DNA of 5,260 nt from Anaerolineae bacterium (lineage in GTDB: Bacteria > Chloroflexota > Anaerolineae > Aggregatilineales > Aggregatilineaceae), in assembly GCA_018056405.1 (NCBI GenBank), contig JAGPFT010000248.1, positions 1 to 5,260 of the forward strand. Direction: 5' to 3'. The number at the start of each line of letters is the position of its first letter. Within the stretch, counting starts at the first letter, position 1. The position numbers were made by a program, and so were the translations under genes. The notes under the pieces are model-generated. The model worked only from the letters and a program-made list of their open reading frames with translations. It was not told the DNA's origin and searched no databases. Below are positions 1 through 5,135 of the stretch, one piece after another.

Positions 1-124
1 CAACCGGTCCATCCCAGAGCGCGCAGTGGTCGCAGAGAAAGCCTCAGAGCTTTTCCGACTTTCCCCTCCGCGCCCTCGTCATCTCAGCGGCTCAAGATCA
101 CTGCCCCAAAAAGCGAATGCACCC
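1..124 (+). mobile_element. MITE-A copy 1, right-end fragment
   Basis: These 124 bases are identical, without gaps, to positions 692-815, the right part of the complete element at 529-815. The copy ends in CGAATGCACCC (114-124), the same terminal inverted repeat as the complete copy. Its left end lies outside the window. If this family makes 9-bp target duplications, as the complete copy shows, the duplicate here should be CCACACACT (125-133), with its partner upstream of the window. The fragment has no credible gene; the open frame starting at 26 recurs in the other copy and is a by-product of the repeat. It ends 18 bp before the -35 box of the next gene. Confidence 0.9.
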
Positions 125-142
125 CCCACACACTGCCAGCGT

Positions 143-172
143 TTGACGGCAACTGCCCGACGGGGCTATACT
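143..172 (+). promoter_or_regulatory. Sigma70-type promoter of the Trm112-family gene
   Basis: The -35 box is TTGACG (143-148) and the -10 box is TATACT (167-172), separated by 18 bp; each differs from consensus at one position. Transcription would start near 179, leaving a leader of about 30 nt before the ATG at 210. TGCCAGC (134-140) lies upstream of the -35 box, and CTGGC (171-175) overlaps the end of the -10 box. A similar pair surrounds the next promoter. Confidence 0.75.
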
Positions 173-209
173 GGCGGCGTGCAATTCAAGGCGAAGCTGG
201 AGGAAACCG

Positions 210-473
210 ATGGCCGACGAGACCTCGCCCGGCGCTGCGATCAGCCCCGATTTGCTCGAAATCCTGCGCTGCCCCGAAGCGGTGCATTACACTGACAAGG
301 GCGACGACCCAGGCCGCCTGGAACTGGTGCATGGGTGCTGGCTGGTCTGTGCGGATTCGGGCTACAAGTACCCGATCCGCGATGGGATTCCGGTCATGCT
401 CATCGAGGTCGGTAAGAAGTACAAGGACGTGCCGGTTGCCGACCTGCCGGTGCCCCCGCCCGACGAGGACTGA
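210..473 (+). CDS. Trm112-family small protein with incomplete zinc-ligand set
   Basis: An 87-residue protein of the Trm112/UPF0434 (YcaR-like) type. The family signature is clear: an N-terminal Leu-Leu-Glu-Ile-Leu-Arg-Cys-Pro (residues 15-22) and a C-terminal Tyr-Pro-Ile-Arg-Asp-Gly-Ile-Pro-Val-Met-Leu (54-64), followed by a Pro/Asp/Glu-rich tail. Family members are small zinc-knuckle proteins. In eukaryotes and archaea Trm112 activates methyltransferases for tRNA, rRNA and release factors; the bacterial role is poorly defined. Here only half of the usual Cys-x-x-Cys pairs remain: Cys21 is followed by Ala24, and Cys47 by Ser50, with an extra Cys43. Zinc binding is therefore doubtful. The start is supported by a GGAGG Shine-Dalgarno (199-203) 6 nt before the ATG. 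The protein looks cytoplasmic, with no signal peptide or membrane segment. It has its own strong promoter. No hairpin terminator is visible between its stop and the MITE at 529. Confidence 0.85.
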   Translation: MADETSPGAAISPDLLEILRCPEAVHYTDKGDDPGRLELVHGCWLVCADSGYKYPIRDGIPVMLIEVGKKYKDVPVADLPVPPPDED

Positions 474-519
474 GCGCTGCATCTCTTCCGCTCATCGCCT
501 GCTCAATCAGAGTCGCGTA

Positions 520-528
520 TGCCATGTC
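520..528 (+). repeat. Left 9-bp target-site duplication of MITE-A copy 2
   Basis: TGCCATGTC directly abuts the left terminus of the element at 529 and is repeated exactly at 816-824, directly after its right terminus. Perfect identity indicates a fairly recent insertion. Removing 529-824 restores a simple intergenic sequence. Confidence 0.93.
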
Positions 529-815
529 GGGTGCATTCGGATTTGGGGGCAGGTGCAGAGATCGGTTGCAGACCTCACCCCCCGGCCCCCTCTCCATATA
601 CGGAGAGGGGGGAGTAAGTATCTGGCTCAGTCCCCTCTCCGCGTGTGGAGAGGGGATTGAGGGGTGAGGTAAAGCCGCGCCGCGGGCTTCTCAACCGGTC
701 CATCCCAGAGCGCGCAGTGGTCGCAGAGAAAGCCTCAGAGCTTTTCCGACTTTCCCCTCCGCGCCCTCGTCATCTCAGCGGCTCAAGATCACTGCCCCAA
801 AAAGCGAATGCACCC
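529..815 (+). mobile_element. MITE-A copy 2, complete 287-bp non-autonomous element
   Basis: The element begins GGGTGCATTCG and ends CGAATGCACCC. Its termini form an inverted repeat of 24 bp with 21 matches (mismatches at positions 12, 13 and 17). A perfect 9-bp duplication, TGCCATGTC, flanks it. There is no transposase, so it would need an enzyme supplied from elsewhere. Inside, hairpin A pairs 586-595 with 602-611 (10 bp, loop ATATAC). Hairpin B pairs 626-640 with 647-661 (15 bp including one G-T). Outer arms CCTCACCCC (573-581) and GGGGTGAGG (661-669) can enclose both, sharing base 661 with hairpin B. It separates the Trm112-family gene from the STAND/TPR gene, and its right end lies a few bases upstream of the latter's promoter. 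I cannot assign the parent insertion sequence family from memory. Confidence 0.93.
573..669. repeat. Twin hairpins within enclosing arms inside MITE-A
   Basis: Two adjacent stems share the arm pair CCCCTCTCC/GGAGAGGGG. Stem A is 586-595 with 602-611; stem B is 632-640 with 647-655 and extends outward to 626/661. The arms CCTCACCCC and GGGGTGAGG enclose both, so the strand could form a three-way junction. No T-run follows either hairpin, so they do not look like intrinsic terminators. In the copy at 5136 the loop of stem A reads ATATAT instead of ATATAC, which makes the whole hairpin a continuous palindrome. Confidence 0.85.
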
Positions 816-824
816 TGCCATGTC
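816..824 (+). repeat. Right 9-bp target-site duplication of MITE-A copy 2
   Basis: TGCCATGTC, an exact copy of 520-528, begins immediately after the terminal CCC of the element. The predicted promoter of the STAND/TPR gene begins about 8 bp further on. Confidence 0.93.
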
Positions 825-831
825 GCCCGGC

Positions 832-860
832 TAGTGCCAGCGGGCGGCATTTGTTATACT
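832..860 (+). promoter_or_regulatory. Extended -10 promoter of the STAND/TPR gene
   Basis: The -10 box TATACT (855-860) is preceded by TG at 852-853, giving an extended -10. The -35 position at a 17-bp spacing holds TAGTGC (832-837), a poor match that the extended -10 may offset. Transcription would start near 867, with a leader of about 50 nt. A perfect 7-bp inverted repeat flanks the -10 box: TGCCAGC (835-841) and GCTGGCA (861-867). It could be an operator. The MITE right end lies just upstream. Confidence 0.6.
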
Positions 861-904
861 GCTGGCAGGACTTGTGCCCCGAACCGGGCTTCGCGTGAGT
901 TGAC

Positions 905-911
905 GGGGGTG
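905..911 (+). promoter_or_regulatory. Ribosome binding site that fixes the STAND/TPR start
   Basis: GGGGGTG resembles the GGAGGTG complement of the 16S rRNA 3' end, with one A-to-G change that still allows wobble pairing. It lies 6 nt before the ATG at 918. It favours that ATG over the in-frame TTG (900) and GTG (909), and over an N-terminal extension through the MITE back to 645. Confidence 0.65.
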
Positions 912-917
912 GTTTCC

Positions 918-3446
918 ATGAACGGACAACTTCCTCTTCGTGATGGCGCGCCGCTTCACGGCAGCCGTTATCTGCCGGGTCGTCCGCCCCAGGGATTGGT
1001 AGGCCGCCAGGCCGACCTGGATGCGCTACACGCGGCGCTGAAGACGAACCCCGCTGTCCTGCTCTATGGTCAGCCCGGCGTGGGTCGCACTGCCCTGGCG
1101 AACGCCCTGGCTGCCAGCTATGCTGAGCATCCGGGGGGTGTATTGTGGCTCGACGGGCACGATGAAGCGCTCCTCGCCCTGGCGAACCGCGTGGCGCGTG
1201 CTTTTGGCGTGCCACCTGCGTCCCCCGGCGCTGATCGGGCAGCGGCCTTCGCCCAGGCGCGCGCCTTGCTGGAAGCACAGCGCCCCTTCCTCGTGCTCGA
1301 CGGGCAGGTGCGGCTGGACGCGGCGCGCGAGTTCGCCGAGGTGTGCGCGCCAGGACTCCCGCTGGTGGTTGTGGCGAGTCGTCCGGCGGCCGGCCCCTGG
1401 ACGCCGTTCGAGGTAGCCGGGCTGGGGCGCGAGGCGGGGCAGGCGCTTCTGGTGCGCCTGGCAGCCGGGGCGTTGGCTGCTGGCGATGAAGCGGCAGGGC
1501 ATCTGGCCGACGCGCTCGACGGCAATGCGCTGTCTCTGACGGTGGCCGGCTTGCAGCTTGCCGCCGGAGTTACCCTGGAGGACCTGCTGACGCAAATGCC
1601 CGATCTGCCGCCGGGACCGGCTAACCGCGTCATGGCGATGCTGATGGCGGCCTACCGGCTGCTGCCGCAGGATTTGCAGGGCATGGTCATGCTCATCGGC
1701 ACGGCGTTCGCGGGGGAGGCAAGCGACGAATTGCTCTCCGACGTGACCGGTGCGCCCGTAGACGGCATCTGCACGCGGATGCGCCAACTGGTCGAGCGCG
1801 GCCTCGTCACCGAGCGCATGGTCTATGGCCATCCCACCTTCAGCGCGCACGAGATGGTGCAGCGTTTCGCCCAGGCGTTTCTGCGTGGCAAGCGCCGCCT
1901 GGACACGATACGAGCGCGCCATTTGCACGGGCTGCTCGTCTACGTGCGCAGGCACTCGGATGAGGTTGGCACAGCCCAATACGAGCGATTGGCCGCCGAA
2001 ATGCCCAACCTCATCGCGGCAGGCCGCCATGCTGCGCTACACCGCAAGGCCGACTTCCTCCAGGAACTGACGCAAATGCTGGCCCCGGCGGACGAAGCGC
2101 ACTTCGTGCGAGCGTGCGGCTTCCTGGCGGAGTACGAGTGGCTGCGCCGTCTGCAAGGGTCCCCCGACGCGGCGGAGGCGGGTATTCTGAGCGAGATCGC
2201 GCCAGGACCGGACGCGCCCGCGCTCGATTCCGAACACGGCGACGCGATTGAGTCCGGGGAAGCGCAGGCAGCGGACGAGACTTCGCTCGCCGGCCCGCCC
2301 GCTAACATTCCAGAAGCGGACGCTGGAGCTGCGTCTGCGCCTGGGGTAGGTGCCGCAGGGATGGTGGACGAAGTTGAAGCCTTGTCTGTCTCTGAGACGA
2401 TGCCTGAAGAAACAGCCGCCGTTGAGGAGCCAGTTGCCGTCACGCCGGGCGAGGAACCTGCCGGCGAGTTGGAACTTCCGTCCGATGCTGAGGCGTTGGA
2501 GCGGCTGGGGCGCGTGCTCAAGAAGCGCGGCGACCCTCACGAGGCCATTGAGTATTATGCGCAGGCGCTGGACAGCTTCAAGGCGGACGGGAACGTGGAT
2601 GATGAGCTGGCGGCTATCGAGGCGCTGGCGATGCTCAGCCTGGAAGGTGAGCGCTACGAGGATGTGCTGGCCTATGTAGAGCAGGGAGTGAAGCTGGCCC
2701 AGGAAGCCGACAACCCCCAGCGCGAAGGTGAGTTGCTGGTGGTGCTCGGCGATCTGCAGGTGACGCTGGGGCGCTGGACGGGGGCCGAGTCTGCCTACAA
2801 AGAGGCGGTTGAAGCCTTCCGGCCCAGTGAAGCCTGGCTGGACATTGGCCTGGTGCTTGACAAGCTCGGCTCGGTCTACTGGGAGACCGAGCGTCCCCAG
2901 GACGCGGTAACGGTGTGGGAGCAGGCAGTAGTTCTCTTTGAGCGCGTGGGGCGTGAGGACCTGCTGCGCGACACGCTGCACAAGATCGCCGACACGCGCG
3001 CCGAACTCCTCGAATGGGACAGCGCCCGCGCCGGATACGAGCGCCTGCTGGCGTTGGCCCGTGCCGCCGGTGACCAGGCCGCGGAACACGAGCATTTGAT
3101 GGGTCTGGGCGCGCTATTTGAAGCGCAGGGCGATCCGACGCGCGCGCTGGCAAGTTACCGCCGGGCGCTGCATGTGGCCTTCGACCTGGCGCAGCGCGAG
3201 CCGCTTGGCGCGGCGCTGTTGGCGCTGGCCCGGCTGCTCATTGACGACACCGTGCAACTCAACCGGACGCTGCAACTGCTGGAAGCAGCAGAAGCCGTGC
3301 TGCCGGATGATTCCGAGGTCAAACGGTTGCTGGGACGCGCCAAGACGCGCCAGGAACGGCTGATGCGCGGCGGCGTGGCGCTGCCGGTGGTCAGCAACAG
3401 TTTGCAGGACTACGCCCGCGAAGCCTACGAATCGCCCGCCGATTGA
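918..3446 (+). CDS. STAND (NB-ARC-like) ATPase with C-terminal TPR array
   Basis: An 842-residue, apparently cytoplasmic protein. Residues 20-230 form an NB-ARC-like nucleotide-binding domain: a Gly-Arg start motif (29-30), P-loop GQPGVGRT (51-58), Walker B-like FLVLDGQ (124-130), a VVVASR sensor strand (150-155) and a GNALSLTVAG motif (202-211) matching the family's GLPL position. A winged-helix region follows (about 240-325) with HPTFSAHEMV (305-314) at the MHD-like position. Residues 412-520 are an Ala/Glu/Pro-rich acidic linker, probably disordered. Seven TPR-like units with about 40-residue spacing start near 526, 563, 603, 643, 683, 723 and 763. STAND proteins are nucleotide-gated switches, and TPRs bind partners. 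No N-terminal effector, nuclease or DNA-binding domain precedes the ATPase. The P-loop Lys is Arg57 and the second Walker B acid is Gly129, so hydrolysis may be weak or absent. The substrate or ligand is unknown. The gene has its own promoter and converges on the next gene. Confidence 0.88.
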   Translation: MNGQLPLRDGAPLHGSRYLPGRPPQGLVGRQADLDALHAALKTNPAVLLYGQPGVGRTALANALAASYAEHPGGVLWLDGHDEALLALANRVARAFGVPPASPGADRAAAFAQARALLEAQRPFLVLDGQVRLDAAREFAEVCAPGLPLVVVASRPAAGPWTPFEVAGLGREAGQALLVRLAAGALAAGDEAAGHLADALDGNALSLTVAGLQLAAGVTLEDLLTQMPDLPPGPANRVMAMLMAAYRLLPQDLQGMVMLIGTAFAGEASDELLSDVTGAPVDGICTRMRQLVERGLVTERMVYGHPTFSAHEMVQRFAQAFLRGKRRLDTIRARHLHGLLVYVRRHSDEVGTAQYERLAAEMPNLIAAGRHAALHRKADFLQELTQMLAPADEAHFVRACGFLAEYEWLRRLQGSPDAAEAGILSEIAPGPDAPALDSEHGDAIESGEAQAADETSLAGPPANIPEADAGAASAPGVGAAGMVDEVEALSVSETMPEETAAVEEPVAVTPGEEPAGELELPSDAEALERLGRVLKKRGDPHEAIEYYAQALDSFKADGNVDDELAAIEALAMLSLEGERYEDVLAYVEQGVKLAQEADNPQREGELLVVLGDLQVTLGRWTGAESAYKEAVEAFRPSEAWLDIGLVLDKLGSVYWETERPQDAVTVWEQAVVLFERVGREDLLRDTLHKIADTRAELLEWDSARAGYERLLALARAAGDQAAEHEHLMGLGALFEAQGDPTRALASYRRALHVAFDLAQREPLGAALLALARLLIDDTVQLNRTLQLLEAAEAVLPDDSEVKRLLGRAKTRQERLMRGGVALPVVSNSLQDYAREAYESPAD

Positions 3447-3468
3447 GCGCGTCGGGCAGGGGCATCTT

Positions 3469-3490
3469 CCTCAATAGCGCGGGATTGAGG
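3469..3490. other. Small inverted repeat over the moeB-like stop codon
   Basis: CCTCAAT (3469-3475) and ATTGAGG (3484-3490) form a perfect 7-bp stem with an 8-nt loop. It overlaps the last codons and stop of the minus-strand gene and lies 22 bp past the stop of the plus-strand gene. With no T-run on either side it is not a canonical terminator, but it is the only dyad I found between these convergent genes. It may be chance. Confidence 0.3.
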
Positions 3491-4664
3491 CATCCACCTG
3501 GCGCGACCAGGCGTCAATCCCACCCTCCAGGTTGATCAGGTTGGCGCGGCCCTGGGCTTGCAGCCGCAGGATCAGCCGCACGCTTCGTGTCCCGTGATGG
3601 CAGAAGACGACGACGGGCCGGTCATCGGGGATTTCGCGCCAGCGCGTGTCCATCTGGCTCAGTGGGATATGGAGGGCGTTCTCCAGGCGGCTGAGCAGAA
3701 GCTCGTATGGCTCGCGGATGTCCAGCAGGACGAGCGGCTCGCCGCTGGCCATGCGCTCCTGCACCTGGCGCGGAGTCAGCGAGCACACCCCATGCTGCAC
3801 CTGTTGCAGCCGGTAGTAGGCGCTGCCGTTGTGCGCCGGCGCGCCGCAGAACTCCTCGTAGTCCACCAATGCGGTGATCGTCGGTGCGTCGCCGCAAAGC
3901 GGGCACGCGGCGCGCTTGGGGAGGGTGATCGTGTCGAAGGTCATGTCCAGCGCGTCGTAGAGCAACAGCCGCCCGACCAGCGGCTCGCCAATGCCCAGGA
4001 TCAGCTTGATGGCTTCGGTGGCCTGCAACGTGCCGATAGTGCCCGGCAGGACGCCGAGCACGCCCGCCTCGGTGCAACTTGGGACGAGGTGCGGCGGCGG
4101 CGGTTCGGGCAGCATACAGCGGTAGCAGGGGCCGCCCGGCGCGCCGAAGACGCTGACCTGGCCCTCGAAACGGTAGACGCTGCCATAGACCAGCGGCTTG
4201 CCGAGCAGCACGGCGGCGTCGTTTAGCAGGTAGCGCGTTGGGAAGTTGTCAGTGCCGTCGAGGATGATGTCGTAGCCGCCGAGGATGTCCAGCGCATTGG
4301 CGCTGGTCAGCGGCGTCTCGAAGGTCTCGACGGTGATGTGCGGGTTCAGCCCACGCAGGCGTTCGGCGGCGGAGAGCACTTTGGGCAGGCCCACCGTTGC
4401 CTCGCTGTAGACGATCTGCCGCTGCAGGTTGGTCACATCTACCACGTCGAAGTCCACCAGGCCGATGCGCCCGACGCCCGCCGCAGCCAGGTAGAGGGAA
4501 ATGGGGCTGCCCAGCCCGCCCGTGCCCACGACGATTACGCTGGCTTCCTTGAGGCGGCGCTGCCCGTCCATGCCCACCTGGGGCAGGGTCAGGTGACGGC
4601 TGTAGCGCCGGAGTTCGTCCCTGGAGAACACTGCTGCGATCTGAGGAGGCTGGCTGTTGCTCAC
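3471..4664 (-). CDS. MoeB/ThiF-like sulfur-carrier adenylyltransferase fused to rhodanese
   Basis: A 397-residue protein of the MoeB/MoeZ/MOCS3 class. These enzymes adenylate the C-terminal Gly-Gly of a small ubiquitin-like carrier (MoaD, ThiS, CysO or a TtuB-type protein), and the rhodanese domain supplies sulfur to form the thiocarboxylate. The E1-like domain spans about 13-270: RYSRHLTLPQVG (20-31), nucleotide-binding GTGGLGSP (47-54), DFDVVDVTNLQRQ (71-83), DGTDNF (136-141) and the conserved Cys197 in PSCTEAGVLG. Zinc ligands are complete: Cys180/Cys183 and Cys254/Cys257. The rhodanese domain spans about 295-397 with active-site loop CHHGTRS (355-361), so Cys355 is intact. The start is GTG, with AGGAA 10 nt upstream; the next Met is residue 32, inside the conserved domain. 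No carrier or cofactor gene adjoins it, so the pathway (molybdopterin, thiamine, cysteine or tRNA thiolation) is undecided. Confidence 0.93.
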   Translation of the reverse strand: MSNSQPPQIAAVFSRDELRRYSRHLTLPQVGMDGQRRLKEASVIVVGTGGLGSPISLYLAAAGVGRIGLVDFDVVDVTNLQRQIVYSEATVGLPKVLSAAERLRGLNPHITVETFETPLTSANALDILGGYDIILDGTDNFPTRYLLNDAAVLLGKPLVYGSVYRFEGQVSVFGAPGGPCYRCMLPEPPPPHLVPSCTEAGVLGVLPGTIGTLQATEAIKLILGIGEPLVGRLLLYDALDMTFDTITLPKRAACPLCGDAPTITALVDYEEFCGAPAHNGSAYYRLQQVQHGVCSLTPRQVQERMASGEPLVLLDIREPYELLLSRLENALHIPLSQMDTRWREIPDDRPVVVFCHHGTRSVRLILRLQAQGRANLINLEGGIDAWSRQVDASIPRY

Positions 4665-4674
4665 GTTCGATAGG

Positions 4675-4679
4675 TTCCT
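4675..4679 (-). promoter_or_regulatory. Ribosome binding site for the GTG start
   Basis: On the minus strand AGGAA precedes the GTG (4664-4662) by 10 nt, slightly long but acceptable. No ATG lies in a better position in this frame, which supports the GTG. Confidence 0.5.
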
Positions 4680-4724
4680 GCGTGCGTGCCTGGCATGTAC
4701 GAGGCAGCGGATGCTACCTGCCAG

Positions 4725-4733
4725 AGCTTAGCA
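4725..4733 (-). promoter_or_regulatory. Possible extended -10 promoter of the MoeB-like gene
   Basis: On the minus strand TGC is followed by TAAGCT (4730-4725), an extended -10 arrangement. The -35 position is occupied by the GC-rich dyad at 4738-4765 and shows no match. Transcription would start near 4718, giving a leader of about 53 nt. CTGGCAGG follows the -10 directly (4724-4717), as it also does one base after the -10 of the STAND/TPR promoter (862-869). A weak call. Confidence 0.35.
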
Positions 4734-4737
4734 CAAT

Positions 4738-4765
4738 GCCCGGCGGCCCGCGAGGGCCGGCGGGC
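4738..4765. promoter_or_regulatory. GC-rich dyad between divergent promoters
   Basis: The arms GCCCGGCGGCCC (4738-4749) and GGGCCGGCGGGC (4754-4765) pair at 11 of 12 positions around a GCGA tetraloop. CTTTTG follows on the plus strand, so it could be an intrinsic terminator in that direction. However, no plus-strand gene ends nearby, and the T-run merges into the TTGACG of the next promoter. It lies between two opposing promoter candidates, so an operator or insulator is an equal possibility. Confidence 0.5.
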
Positions 4766-4768
4766 CTT

Positions 4769-4797
4769 TTGACGTGAATCTCTCCTGTTCCTATGCT
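4769..4797 (+). promoter_or_regulatory. Sigma70-type promoter reading rightward
   Basis: TTGACG (4769-4774) and TATGCT (4792-4797) are separated by 17 bp, and each is close to consensus. Transcription would start near 4804 and run through MITE-B and the third MITE-A copy. Its gene is not identified and may lie beyond the window. Confidence 0.55.
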
Positions 4798-4932
4798 ACC
4801 TGAATGGCTGGTTTCTCTCGCCCAGATTTTGAGCCTGGAAAAACGCGCAAAACAGCGTATGATTGGCGCGATGGCTGGAGCGATAGGGCTGGGAGCGGGA
4901 CAGGTTATAGGCGGGCGTGCCCGTATTGCCAG
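4798..4932 (+). other. Unassigned stretch downstream of the rightward promoter
   Basis: This less GC-rich stretch holds no gene I can support. A plus-strand frame is open from an ATG at 4793 to the window end, but that ATG lies within the -10 box. The next in-frame ATGs (4859 and 4871) lack a Shine-Dalgarno, and from 4933 the frame reads through repeats. Residues after 4859 (Met-Ile-Gly-Ala-Met-Ala-Gly-Ala) are mildly hydrophobic. It could be a leader, or the 5' end of a gene later interrupted by the two elements; neither can be shown here. Confidence 0.3.
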
Positions 4933-5126
4933 GGGGTGCGTGCAAAATCTGTCAGGCAACAGGGTTGCGCTCCTTAGCTTCATCCCTGCTCGGCGCTGGC
5001 GCGCTTCGCCTGAGACTTCCGAAGTTTTCGGAAACTTCGGAAGTCTGTTCCAAGCCGAGCGCAGCGAGGCTGAGGGTGAGGCTACTGCCAGCGTCGCACG
5101 TATCACTGACAACCTGTGCATACCCC
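4933..5126. mobile_element. MITE-B, palindromic 194-bp element (putative)
   Basis: The left end GGGGTGCGTGCA and the inverted right end GGGGTATGCACA belong to a terminal repeat of about 21-23 bp that matches at 16 of 21 aligned positions with one 2-nt gap and ends in TGTCAG on both sides. Flanking octamers ATTGCCAG (4925-4932) and ATTGCAAG (5127-5134) agree at 7 of 8 positions and may be a decayed target duplication. A perfect 14-bp stem at 5014-5045 lies exactly at the midpoint (5029.5), and partial pairing exists between the halves. There is no transposase. The divergence suggests an old copy. The evidence is internal symmetry only. Confidence 0.62.
5014..5045. repeat. Perfect 14-bp hairpin at the centre of MITE-B
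   Basis: GACTTCCGAAGTTT (5014-5027) pairs fully with AAACTTCGGAAGTC (5032-5045) around the tetraloop TCGG. Being perfect while the element's outer parts are degraded, it may be under selection or recently homogenised. No T-run follows, so it is not a typical terminator. Confidence 0.9.
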
Positions 5127-5135
5127 ATTGCAAGT

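Noticed and set aside
26..295. Plus-strand open frame of 89 codons
   Set aside because: It starts in the MITE repeat, crosses a promoter and overlaps the Trm112-family gene in another frame.
573..669. MITE hairpins as intrinsic terminators or as a CRISPR array
   Set aside because: No T-runs follow the stems. The repeats are inverted, only two units occur per element, and there are no regular spacers.
645..917. N-terminal extension of the STAND/TPR protein through the MITE back to an ATG at 645
   Set aside because: These 91 residues are translated from MITE-A and its flank and share peptide with the frame in copy 1 at 26-124. The ATG at 918 has a ribosome binding site, and a promoter lies between at 855-860.
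1026..3095. Two long minus-strand open frames (1026-2030 and 2037-3095) opposite the STAND/TPR gene
   Set aside because: High GC creates long antisense frames. The plus strand holds recognisable ATPase and TPR motifs, and the antisense translations show no recognisable family.
3558..4226. Plus-strand 222-codon frame opposite the MoeB-like gene
   Set aside because: The minus strand has all E1-like and rhodanese motifs; this frame is its shadow.
918..4664. A STAND plus E1-like pair as an anti-phage defence system
   Set aside because: The E1-like protein is a standard MoeB-rhodanese enzyme, the genes converge from separate promoters, and no effector, nuclease, JAB protease or E2-like protein is present.
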